Positions 1 through 7,031 of a stretch of 64,000 nt of DNA are shown here, in pieces. The notes below the pieces were generated by a model. The model did not search any database and was not told the DNA's origin. It saw nothing but the letters and a program-made list of their open reading frames with translations. The position numbers and the translations under genes were made by a program. Numbering within the stretch: position 1 is the stretch's first letter; each line of letters begins with the position of its first letter. The stretch covers positions 248,001-312,000 of the forward strand of contig JAIQFE010000001.1 in the NCBI GenBank assembly GCA_020073445.1, in the 5' to 3' direction. This DNA is from Terriglobia bacterium. GTDB taxonomy: Bacteria > Acidobacteriota > Terriglobia > Bryobacterales > Bryobacteraceae.

Positions 1-1322
1 GCCAGCAGAGCCGCTAAGTGCGCTCCGGCAGAGTGTCCACTGAGATAAATGCGCGACGGATCGCCGCCATGCTGAGCGATATTCTGGACCACCCAGGCGA
101 ACGCGGCAGCGGTGTCGTGGATCTGCGCCGGATGCGGGTTCTGCGGCATCAGCCGGTAGCTGGGAATCGCGACGCCGATGCCGGCCCGCGCCAGCCGGTC
201 CCCCAGAGCCCTGTACACTGAGCGATCGCCCGAGCGCCAGGATCCGCCGTGCAGGAACATCAGCACCGGAAAGTTCTTCTTATCGCGGGGAAGGTACAGG
301 TCGAGCTTGTGCTTATCGGCATCATCGGGCGCTCCATTCGTATACGAGATGCCAGCCACCATCTCCACGCTCGGCGAAATCTGCCCGGAAGGCAGCGTCA
401 CATTCGTTGGTGGACCAACCGTGATTGGATTGGTGAAGATCCAGGGGCGTTCCTCGCCATCGATGGAGAGCGACGCTTCCACGCGGTAAGCTCCCGTATC
501 CCGCACGATGTAGTCGAGCCTCCAATCGTGAGCCTCGGCGACGACCATGTTGTCGCGCAACAAACGGATGTTGGCCGGGACGGGAAAGCGCGCGCTGATG
601 GTCACGGCGCCCGTCAAGGGATTGTGAACCACCGTGTCGCCTATTTCGAACACGCCGAAATAACTCTGCGCGATAAAAGCCGTGCCCGTGGGATCGCACA
701 GCCAGTCGTGAGCCGCGTATGCATGTCCGGCGGCCAACGAAGCTTGGATCGCTGCGGGAGTCAGCTCGGTCGCCAGAATGTGGGTGGTCGCGTGGCGGAA
801 GGCGGCGGTATAGGCGTCGGTCAGATCTTTCGTAACCTTCGTGGGCGGCAAATGGGTTCGCGCGAACAGCACGGAACTCGTAGGTACGGGCTCCTCAGGT
901 GTGTGCACGTCGGTGCCGAAAGCTTCATCGGGACGCTGCTTGAATTTCGAGGGCAAACGCTGCGCGTCCTCTTCCCGAGGCATGCCGAAGATGTCCGTCC
1001 CCTTGAAATCGGCGGCGGGCGCATGCAGGAACAGAACTCCGTCGTGCATCCCCATGGTGGCAGCGCCGAAGACGACACGGACACCGGCATTGTGCGCGGG
1101 CTCCACAAGTATTTGCCGGGCGGCGGGCTCGGGAAGAAAGACGGCGCGGTAGTCCTGATAGACTCCCTCAGCGGGGAAACTCGCGCGAGTCTTTTTCCAT
1201 TCGACAATCTGGGAGTGGACGGCTTCCAGGCGGTCATCCTTCAGGCGCTCGGTGGGCGTGCGGGCCGAGGCCACACAGCAGAACCCGAAACTGCAAAACG
1301 CGGCGAGGGCAGCCGTTCGCAC
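1..1322 (-). CDS. Secreted PHP-like / alpha-beta hydrolase fusion (3' end outside window)
   Basis: Reading the minus strand from a GTG at 1322 gives an open frame that runs off the left edge, about 440 residues visible. The N-terminus (RTAALAAFCSFGFCCVASA) is a probable signal peptide. Residues about 25-290 resemble the CehA/PHP-type phosphoesterase fold (QDYRAVFL start, later THILATELT and AYAAHDWLCDPTGTAF), but the usual HxH metal motif is not visible. The C-terminal part is an alpha/beta hydrolase of the esterase/lipase type, with oxyanion-hole motif HGGSW and nucleophile elbow GHSAGAHLAALL just before the edge. It lies 36 bases downstream of the SDR gene on the same strand, so the two may be co-transcribed. 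The start is chosen because it gives a signal peptide. Substrate unknown. Confidence 0.8.
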   Translation of the reverse strand, partial: MRTAALAAFCSFGFCCVASARTPTERLKDDRLEAVHSQIVEWKKTRASFPAEGVYQDYRAVFLPEPAARQILVEPAHNAGVRVVFGAATMGMHDGVLFLHAPAADFKGTDIFGMPREEDAQRLPSKFKQRPDEAFGTDVHTPEEPVPTSSVLFARTHLPPTKVTKDLTDAYTAAFRHATTHILATELTPAAIQASLAAGHAYAAHDWLCDPTGTAFIAQSYFGVFEIGDTVVHNPLTGAVTISARFPVPANIRLLRDNMVVAEAHDWRLDYIVRDTGAYRVEASLSIDGEERPWIFTNPITVGPPTNVTLPSGQISPSVEMVAGISYTNGAPDDADKHKLDLYLPRDKKNFPVLMFLHGGSWRSGDRSVYRALGDRLARAGIGVAIPSYRLMPQNPHPAQIHDTAAAFAWVVQNIAQHGGDPSRIYLSGHSAGAHLAALL

Positions 1323-1337
1323 GACTCCATTTTAAGC

Positions 1338-1358
1338 GCACAGGCCAAATGCCTGTGC
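1338..1358 (-). terminator. Hairpin between SDR and hydrolase genes
   Basis: Perfect 8-bp inverted repeat GCACAGGC / GCCTGTGC (1338-1345 and 1351-1358) with a 5-base loop, placed directly after the SDR stop codon on the minus strand. Only a very short T run follows, so it may be a weak terminator or an mRNA 3'-end stabiliser rather than a full stop to transcription. Confidence 0.45.
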
Positions 1359-2147
1359 TTATATGCCGTGGAGGAGTCCGCCATCGACCTGGAGGCTGGC
1401 TCCGGTGATGTAGCTGGCGGCGTCGGACAGCAGAAACACGGCGGCTGCCGCGAACTCATCGGGATCGCCGTAGCGGCCCATGGGAATCGTCGCGAAAATG
1501 CGCTTTTGCTGCTCGGGGATGGTGATGCCGGCGCGCTTGGCGTTATCTTCGTCGATCTCCTTCACGCGGTCGGTGGAGATGCGCCCGGGGATGAGCTGAT
1601 TCACCCGGATCTTGTTCGGCACAAGTTCGTTGGCGAGGATTTTCGAAAGCGCCGACACCGACGTCCGCATCACCGTGGAAAGCGCGAGATTGCCGATCGG
1701 CTCTCTTACGGCCGAGGAAGTCGGCAGCAAAATCGCCCCGCCGCCGCGGGCCGTCATCGATGGAACGGCCAAGCGGATCATGCGCACGGCGCTCAGCAGC
1801 AGCAGTTCGAATGCGCCTTGCCAGGCAGCATCGTCGAACTTGAGCACGGGACCCGGCGGCGGACCGCCTGAATTGGTGTAGAGCAGATCGACGCCGCCGA
1901 AACGATCGACGGTCTCGTGGTGCCAATTCGCAAGCGCATCCGCCGAACGCACGTCGGCGGGTACGGCCAGAACATCTGCACCCGTTTCCGCACTAATTCT
2001 GTATCCGGCGTCGGACGCAGCCTCGGGACTGCGAGAAGACAAAGACACTTTTGCGCCTTCGCGAGCCAGAGCGCGGGCCACGGCGAATCCGAGTCCGCGG
2101 CTGGCGCCGGCGACCATGGCAACTTTGTTGGTGAGACCGAGGTTCAT
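1359..2147 (-). CDS. SDR family oxidoreductase, atypical active site
   Basis: 262 residues with a Rossmann fold: nucleotide-binding GASRGLG near residue 13, an acidic/polar second strand (SLSSRS), and the typical C-terminal end ASYITGASLQVDGG. It is probably an NAD(P)-dependent reductase of the FabG-like short-chain dehydrogenase superfamily; the substrate cannot be told. The normal Tyr-x-x-x-Lys pair is not seen: the aligned stretch reads NLALSTVMRTSV, so Tyr and Lys appear replaced. This is known in a subgroup of SDRs annotated as oxidoreductases. The start at 2147 is taken just before the first beta strand (MNLGLTNKVAMVAG); a longer upstream frame would overlap the divergent transporter region. 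Downstream is the hydrolase fusion. Confidence 0.85.
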   Translation of the reverse strand: MNLGLTNKVAMVAGASRGLGFAVARALAREGAKVSLSSRSPEAASDAGYRISAETGADVLAVPADVRSADALANWHHETVDRFGGVDLLYTNSGGPPPGPVLKFDDAAWQGAFELLLLSAVRMIRLAVPSMTARGGGAILLPTSSAVREPIGNLALSTVMRTSVSALSKILANELVPNKIRVNQLIPGRISTDRVKEIDEDNAKRAGITIPEQQKRIFATIPMGRYGDPDEFAAAAVFLLSDAASYITGASLQVDGGLLHGI

Positions 2148-2178
2148 AGCAAACTTCGATTGTACGAGAATTAGAGGT

Positions 2179-2757
2179 TTGAACCCGCAAAGTTCCCCGT
2201 CCGTCAAAAAGCTCACGGAAATCTTCTTCCGCGTCGGCAACACGACCTTCGGCGGCGGCTACGTGACCATCGGCATGCTGGGACGGGAACTGGTGGACAC
2301 GCGCCGGTGGATCAGTTCGGAGAAATTCGATCTGGCCTTTGCGCTCGCGCGCGTGACGCCGGGAACCAACCTGATCGCGTTCTGCGCGGCGATCGGCGCG
2401 CTGATTTGCGGTGTGGCGGGAGCGATCGGCGCAGTGCTCGCTCTCACGGCTCCCTCGTCCGCGCTGGCCGTGCTGATCGCGTACGGATTCGAGCGGTGGC
2501 AGGGGAACCGGGTCGCGATGGCCGCCATCGGTGGAACGGTCGCGGCCGTGGCCGGCATGATGTGGGCCACCATCTGGGTCATCCTGAAGCCGCACGTGGG
2601 CCGCATGACGATGCGGGGCATGACCCGGAACCTGCAAGTGGTGCTGATCACAGGCGGAGCGTTCGTGGCGTCGCGGATTTTCGAGTTCACTCCCCTGCCC
2701 ATCATCCTGGTGGGCACGCTGATCGGATTCTTGTGGAAGGACGCGAAAGACTCGTGA
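2179..2757 (+). CDS. chrA: Chromate transporter, first half subunit
   Basis: About 192 residues, hydrophobic, one CHR domain. The signature FGGGYVTIGMLGRELV near the N-terminus and the ARVTPGTNLIAFCAAIG segment match the short-chain CHR family that forms a two-subunit chromate/sulfate antiporter. About five membrane segments are visible. The next gene encodes the matching second half and overlaps by 4 bases (GTGA), which supports translational coupling. The start is uncertain: TTG at 2179 keeps the divergent SDR start clear, while an ATG at 2116 would overlap it. Substrate by family only: chromate or another oxyanion. Confidence 0.8.
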   Translation: MNPQSSPSVKKLTEIFFRVGNTTFGGGYVTIGMLGRELVDTRRWISSEKFDLAFALARVTPGTNLIAFCAAIGALICGVAGAIGAVLALTAPSSALAVLIAYGFERWQGNRVAMAAIGGTVAAVAGMMWATIWVILKPHVGRMTMRGMTRNLQVVLITGGAFVASRIFEFTPLPIILVGTLIGFLWKDAKDS

Positions 2758-3272
2758 ATCTGCTGGTTCTGTATCTGCTCCTGCTGAAGGCCAGCGTGAC
2801 GTCATTCAGCGGCCTGGGATCGCTGCCGATGGTGCGGAACGATTTCGTGGTGGAGCGCCACCTCCTCACGGATCACCAGTTGAATATGGCCGTGGTTGCG
2901 GGGCGCACCGGGCCGGGGCCGTTCGGCCTGTACCTGGTCTGCGTGGCCTATGCGGTCGGTGGCATCCCTGGAGCGTTCATGGGCTTCCTGGCGCTGATCA
3001 CGCCGGCGTTCCTGGTGATCCCCCTGATGCGCTGGATAGGAGCGCGGGCCGACATTCCACGTGTCCGGAGCGCGATTCGCGGGCTGCTGCTGGCCAGCGC
3101 CGGCCTCTTGGTTTCTTCTTCCGTGCCCCTAACGATGGACGCGTTCACCGGGCTGTTTTCCGCGATCCTGATGGCAGCGAGCTTCGGCGTTCTCACATTC
3201 ACGCGAATCGATTCGGCGTGGCTGATGCTGGGGGCGGCCGGCGCAGGGCTTGCCGCCAGCTTATTTCGCTAG
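2754..3272 (+). CDS. chrA: Chromate transporter, second half subunit
   Basis: 172 residues, starting with GTG at 2754 inside the stop region of the preceding gene (GTGA overlap). The N-terminus LLVLYLLLLKASVTSFSGLGSL and the motif RTGPGPFGLYLVCVAYA are the second-half equivalents of the CHR domain. Around five membrane segments follow. Split CHR proteins need both halves with opposite membrane topology, which fits the coupled pair seen here. No regulator of the ChrB type is adjacent. Confidence 0.82.
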   Translation: MNLLVLYLLLLKASVTSFSGLGSLPMVRNDFVVERHLLTDHQLNMAVVAGRTGPGPFGLYLVCVAYAVGGIPGAFMGFLALITPAFLVIPLMRWIGARADIPRVRSAIRGLLLASAGLLVSSSVPLTMDAFTGLFSAILMAASFGVLTFTRIDSAWLMLGAAGAGLAASLFR

Positions 3273-3310
3273 GCGCGGCCACCCAGAACACCTGAGCGCT
3301 ATCGCGCAGC

Positions 3311-3574
3311 TTAATAATTGCGGATAGCGGCCTGATAGAGATACAACGCCGCCAAAGCCAGGCCGAGAATCACGGTCACGATCGTCATGGTGATTCCCCA
3401 CTTGTCGATGGCGCCGATCTTCTTAAACGTCGCTACTTGTTGAGGAATCAGGCGTTCCTCGCCTGCGGAGAGGTGGACATAGTCATCCTCCCGCATGGAA
3501 ACGAACTTCCGGTAAAGAGCCAATGCCAGGGTTGCAACTCCCAGAATCGCCCAAAAAATCACGAATGCAGTCAT
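3311..3574 (-). CDS. Small two-helix membrane protein
   Basis: 87 residues with two clear membrane segments: residues 3-21 (AFVIFWAILGVATLALALY) and about 61-82 (ITMTIVTVILGLALAALYLY). Between them is a charged loop with REDD and EERLIPQQ. A good ribosome-binding site (GGAGG, about 10 bases upstream) supports the start at 3574. It does not match a family I recognise. It sits convergent to the chromate transporter genes and upstream in the same direction lies empty sequence to about 3708. Confidence 0.7.
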   Translation of the reverse strand: MTAFVIFWAILGVATLALALYRKFVSMREDDYVHLSAGEERLIPQQVATFKKIGAIDKWGITMTIVTVILGLALAALYLYQAAIRNY

Positions 3575-3707
3575 GGTCGTATTGCCTCCAGGCCATTACA
3601 TTCGCAATCGGATTACCAGGCGCTTTGCGGGCTAGAAAAACGAAACCGCGGCGAGCGTCCTTCGAGCAGGCAGCTCACCGCGGTCGGTTCCGAAACGGAA
3701 AAAAACC

Positions 3708-3920
3708 TTACTTCGTGTCTGCGTCCTTACCCTTTTTGCCTTTGCCCTTCTTGCCGGTGTCCTTGCCATCCTTCGCGTCACCGGTCTTGGCCTCGCCCTT
3801 TTTCTTGCCGCCCTTCTTCTTCTTGGTTTCTTCCTTCTTCGTCGTGTCCTGGGCCAGGGTGACGGTGGCAACGCCGGCGGTCAGGGCTACGGCCAACATG
3901 ATGTTGATGAACTTCTTCAT
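3708..3920 (-). CDS. Secreted lysine-rich low-complexity peptide
   Basis: 70 residues. Residues 1-22 (MKKFINIMLAVALTAGVATV) form a classical signal peptide ending near TLAQ. The mature part of about 47 residues is nearly all Lys, Gly, Asp, Glu, Thr and Ala, with runs such as KKEETKKKKGGKKKGE and GKKGKGKKGKDADTK, so it should be disordered and strongly basic. The start at 3920 is chosen because it begins the signal peptide and has AAGGAG upstream. A stable hairpin lies in its 5' leader (3958-3976). No known function; similar small Lys-rich secreted proteins are common in acidobacteria. Confidence 0.72.
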   Translation of the reverse strand: MKKFINIMLAVALTAGVATVTLAQDTTKKEETKKKKGGKKKGEAKTGDAKDGKDTGKKGKGKKGKDADTK

Positions 3921-3957
3921 TTGGGTGAAATCTCCTTGAGTGTCTTGGCCGAACGGC

Positions 3958-3976
3958 GAATGCCATACCGGCATTC
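3958..3976 (-). promoter_or_regulatory. Hairpin in leader of lysine-rich peptide gene
   Basis: Perfect 7-bp inverted repeat GAATGCC / GGCATTC with a 5-base loop (ATACC), about 40 bases upstream of the start codon at 3920. It could be an mRNA leader hairpin or a dyad operator. No protein or ligand can be assigned. Confidence 0.4.
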
Positions 3977-4109
3977 CTATGGTTGCAACTCCACATGAAC
4001 AGGCCCTTAAGCACCCATTAAAATCGTTTCATTCTATAGGGTTAACACCTCCAAACCTTCAAATAACCCTTGTTCGCCCGTGAGTTGCCGAAACGTCCGG
4101 CTTGGCCGG

Positions 4110-4122
4110 CCCCGATCCGGGG
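4110..4122 (+). promoter_or_regulatory. Short GC hairpin before HU-like gene
   Basis: Inverted repeat CCCCG / CGGGG with loop ATC, 13 bases upstream of the ATG at 4136 and directly before the GAGGGG ribosome-binding site. It may control translation of the HU-like/TIR pair, but a stem this short can also occur by chance in GC-rich DNA. Confidence 0.3.
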
Positions 4123-4135
4123 TAGTCTGAGGGGC

Positions 4136-4318
4136 ATGAAACAGGCTGAACTGGCCCGGGAACTGGCCCGGGAAGCCCGGCTGCCGGCGGCGGCAGCCCA
4201 GGACCGGATCGATGAACTGGTGCACCGGATCATCAAGAATCTGCGCCGGGGGCGGCCTGTAGAACTGCCGGGCCTGGGAAAACTGGTAGCCCGCACGGGA
4301 GCCGGGAAAAAGCCGTGA
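4136..4318 (+). CDS. Short HU/IHF-like protein lacking the DNA-binding arm
   Basis: 60 residues. Residues 1-38 give the two-helix N-terminal part of the HU/IHF fold (KQAELARELAREARLP, then RIDELVHRIIKNL), followed by the beta turn GRPVELPGLGKLVA that matches the GxxVxIxGFGxF signature of HU proteins. The protein then ends (GAGKKP), so the beta-arm with the Arg/Pro tip and the last helix found in 90-residue HU proteins are missing. Start supported by GAGGGG just upstream. The stop overlaps the GTG start of the TIR gene by 4 bases (GTGA), so the two are translationally coupled. Likely role: dimer partner or nucleic-acid or protein-binding module for the TIR protein (inference). Confidence 0.75.
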   Translation: MKQAELARELAREARLPAAAAQDRIDELVHRIIKNLRRGRPVELPGLGKLVARTGAGKKP

Positions 4319-4914
4319 AGAATTCCGATCGGATCCTCACGACGATCCGGCGCGCCCTGGACTGTGGCAAGACCGTGGAGATCGACGGCCTGGGGAGGTT
4401 CCGGCCGGGCGCTGACGGCGCCTACGAGTTCGTGGCCCAGACCAAGCCTCAGGTATTCATCGCGTACGTGGAGGAAGATCTCGCGCTCGCGCGGCGCCTG
4501 CGGGACAGGATTGCGGCGGCCGGGTGTTCGCCCTGGATGGACAAGGACAAGCTGGTTCCAGGGCAGGATTGGCCGCGGGCGATCCGCCGGGCCATTGAGA
4601 TTTCCGACACGTTCGTCGCGTGCTTTTCGGCGCGATCGAGCTCCAAACGGGGACCGTTTCAGAGCGAGCTGCGGTGGGCACTGGAGTGCGCGCAGCGAAT
4701 GCCGCTGGAAGAAACCTTCGTGGTCCCCGTCCGGTTCGAGGCGTGCGCCGTGCCCAGGCAGATCCAGGAGCGGGTGCAGTACGTGGACCTGTTTCCTGAC
4801 TGGGAGGCCGGGATCAAGCGGGTGGTCCGAGCCGTGAAAAGGGCGGGGAGAGCCGGGCGGAAGCTCCGCTTCGGACAAGCCGGCTGCAGGCTCGAAAGCC
4901 TGACCCCACTTTAA
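4315..4914 (+). CDS. TIR-domain protein with partial HU-like N-terminus
   Basis: 199 residues. Residues 1-33 resemble the second helix and beta turn of HU (ILTTIRRALDCGKTVEIDGLGRF), echoing the motif in the gene before it. Residues about 46-175 form a TIR domain: start VFIAYVEEDLALARRLRDR, then WMDKDKLVPGQDWPRAI, SDTFVACFSARS, and FQSELRWALECA, which carries the glutamate expected for NAD-hydrolysing TIR domains, and the end VPRQIQERVQYVDLF. Bacterial TIR proteins often act as NADases or signal producers in immunity; no effector partner is adjacent besides the HU-like gene. GTG start overlaps the previous stop. Convergent with the spermidine-synthase-like gene, 14 bases away. Confidence 0.85.
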   Translation: MKNSDRILTTIRRALDCGKTVEIDGLGRFRPGADGAYEFVAQTKPQVFIAYVEEDLALARRLRDRIAAAGCSPWMDKDKLVPGQDWPRAIRRAIEISDTFVACFSARSSSKRGPFQSELRWALECAQRMPLEETFVVPVRFEACAVPRQIQERVQYVDLFPDWEAGIKRVVRAVKRAGRAGRKLRFGQAGCRLESLTPL

Positions 4915-4928
4915 AAGTTCAAGCCGTC

Positions 4929-7001
4929 TTAATTCAAACTTAGGATCGGAAGGATGCTGCTGTAGTCGTCGGTCCAGCCGCGGAACGTGGCCGCAGCAGA
5001 GGCCGGATACATGTTCGCACCCTCGAAGCTCGGGTTCTGGAACACATTGTTGTCCGGAGCCGTGATAAGAACCCATGTGGTGGAGTTGGCGAAGGTGTTG
5101 TCCGAGGCGTCGTCGGCTACGACAGTGGCTTTCTTGCCGACAAACTCCGCGCCCCGCTCGCACACCGGCGCAAGGTCCAGATAGCGATTGGAGATGTGCA
5201 CGGCCAAAACGCCATCGGGCTTCAGCAACTTGAAGTACAGCTGCATGACTTCCTTGGTGAGAAGGTGCACGGGAATGGCATCGCTCGAAAACGCGTCGAT
5301 CACGAGCACGTCGTAATTCGGCGGCTCCTGTTTCTCCATAGTGAGACGCGCGTCGCCCATGAGCACTTCCTTGTCTCCGGCGCAGTGCCCGAAGAAGGTG
5401 AACTCGCCGCGATCGGACAGTGACTTCACCAGCGGGTTGATTTCGTAAACCCGAACGTAGTCTCCAGCGCGGCAGTATCCGGTCATCACACCGGCACCCA
5501 TGCCGACGACTCCATAGCGCACGGGACCAAGCCCCTGCTTGGCCTGCATGGTCCGGCCGATGCCGGAGCTAGGCGCGTAGTAGGAATTCACCTCATAGCG
5601 ATGTTCCGGGTTAAGCCGCTGCGATCCATGGTTGATGGTCCCATGCAGCAAGTTGCGAAGGGCGAATTCCTGGCCGACATCGTCGTCCCGAATGCGCAAC
5701 TCGCCATAGAAATTCCGCGCGAATAGATGATAGCCCTTACGATCTTCGAGTTCCTTGCGTACCAGATATCCCGCCAGGAGGCCGACGCCGACAGCCAGGG
5801 CGAAACGCACCGGCCAGGGTCCCAACTTCGGGATTTCCAGGTTAAAGAGAACGATCGTTGCCAGGACGCCGCAGGCGACCAAACCGATGGGAAGCTCCAG
5901 GTAGGAGTTGAACACGCGCGGCGCGATGATGGCGACGAAGATGCCACCGACGGCGCCGCCCACCGACACCATCAAGTAAAAGAGCGTCAGGTACTGCGGG
6001 GCAGGCTTGCGCAGCGCTAATTCGCCGTGGCACAGCATGCAGCAGATGAACAGACCGGCACAAAAGATCGGGATCGAAAACTTGATGTGGAAATTTCCCT
6101 CGCCGGCATAGAGTGCGTACGCCATCCAGCCCAACGCGGGGGCGACCCAGGGCAGAAAGATCCAGCGCTGGTAAATCTTGTCGCTTTCAAAGGCAAGGAT
6201 GAAGGTCAGCAGATAGATCGCCAGCGGTACCACCCAGAGCAGCGGAATGGGCGCCACGTTCTGGCTCATGTGGTTGGTGATGGAGACCAGGAGCGTTGAA
6301 GCGCAAGCCGCCAGGCTCACCCAGAGCAGTAGTTGCAAGGCGCTGGGCCGCTCGCCGGATTTTTCTGCTGACTTCTCTTGGATCGCAGGAGATGCCGGAA
6401 CAGGCACGGACTCACCGGAAGCCGCCTCGCGGCTGACCCAAGCCGTGATCAAACAGAGCGCGGCGAACACTACAAACCCAGCGCTCCAGAAGTAAGCCTG
6501 CTGGCGCGATGCGAGATTCGGCTCCACGACAAAAGGAAAACTCAGCAGGGCCAAAAATGATCCGAAGTTCGATAGCGAGAAAAGCCGGTACGGGACGCTG
6601 CTACCGGTGCGGCGCACATACCAGGCTTGCAGCAACGGGCTGGTGGAAGAAAGCAGGAAATAGGGCAGCCCGATGGTAGCGGCCAGCAGCTCCAGAATGC
6701 GCAGCGTGGGATCGCCAATGGCCGTGGGTTTCCAGGACACGCTGGGCATGATGGGCAGAAGCGCACAACTCACAACCAGCAAGGTTCCGTGGACCAGAAG
6801 CTGCGTTCGGGCCTTGGCCAATTTAATAAGAGCGTGCGCGTACGCGTATCCGGCCAGCAGCGACAACTGAAAAAACAACAGCGCGGCGGCCCAAACGGCA
6901 GCCGAACCGCCGAACCAGGGAAGAATGATCTTGGCGATCAGCGGCTGCACCTGGAACAACAGGAATGCGCTCAGGAAGATGGTAACGGCGTAGAGGATCA
7001 T
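4929..7001 (-). CDS. Membrane-anchored spermidine-synthase-like protein (copy 2)
   Basis: 690 residues. The N-terminal ~430 residues are polytopic membrane segments (start ILYAVTIFLSAFLLFQVQPL), the kind of transporter-like domain often fused to PAPT enzymes. The C-terminal ~250 residues have the SpeE-like Rossmann fold: YGVVGMGAGVMTGYCRAG, VRVYEINPLV, VLMGDARLTM and DVLVIDAFSSDAIPVHLLT. The canonical GGGDG loop of spermidine synthase reads GMGAG, so true aminopropyltransferase activity is doubtful. The gene is 30 bases downstream of a paralogue on the same strand, so the pair is a tandem duplication and probably one operon. Location: inner membrane with a cytosolic or periplasmic synthase-like domain. 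Confidence 0.85.
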   Translation of the reverse strand: MILYAVTIFLSAFLLFQVQPLIAKIILPWFGGSAAVWAAALLFFQLSLLAGYAYAHALIKLAKARTQLLVHGTLLVVSCALLPIMPSVSWKPTAIGDPTLRILELLAATIGLPYFLLSSTSPLLQAWYVRRTGSSVPYRLFSLSNFGSFLALLSFPFVVEPNLASRQQAYFWSAGFVVFAALCLITAWVSREAASGESVPVPASPAIQEKSAEKSGERPSALQLLLWVSLAACASTLLVSITNHMSQNVAPIPLLWVVPLAIYLLTFILAFESDKIYQRWIFLPWVAPALGWMAYALYAGEGNFHIKFSIPIFCAGLFICCMLCHGELALRKPAPQYLTLFYLMVSVGGAVGGIFVAIIAPRVFNSYLELPIGLVACGVLATIVLFNLEIPKLGPWPVRFALAVGVGLLAGYLVRKELEDRKGYHLFARNFYGELRIRDDDVGQEFALRNLLHGTINHGSQRLNPEHRYEVNSYYAPSSGIGRTMQAKQGLGPVRYGVVGMGAGVMTGYCRAGDYVRVYEINPLVKSLSDRGEFTFFGHCAGDKEVLMGDARLTMEKQEPPNYDVLVIDAFSSDAIPVHLLTKEVMQLYFKLLKPDGVLAVHISNRYLDLAPVCERGAEFVGKKATVVADDASDNTFANSTTWVLITAPDNNVFQNPSFEGANMYPASAAATFRGWTDDYSSILPILSLN

Positions 7002-7031
7002 GAGAATTTGGCGTTTTTCACTGTAAGTCTG

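Noticed and set aside
249-1871. Long plus-strand frame of 540 codons
   Set aside because: Runs antisense through the hydrolase and SDR genes, both of which have clear motifs on the minus strand. The plus-strand protein has no recognisable domain and a high Arg/Gly/His content typical of shadow frames.
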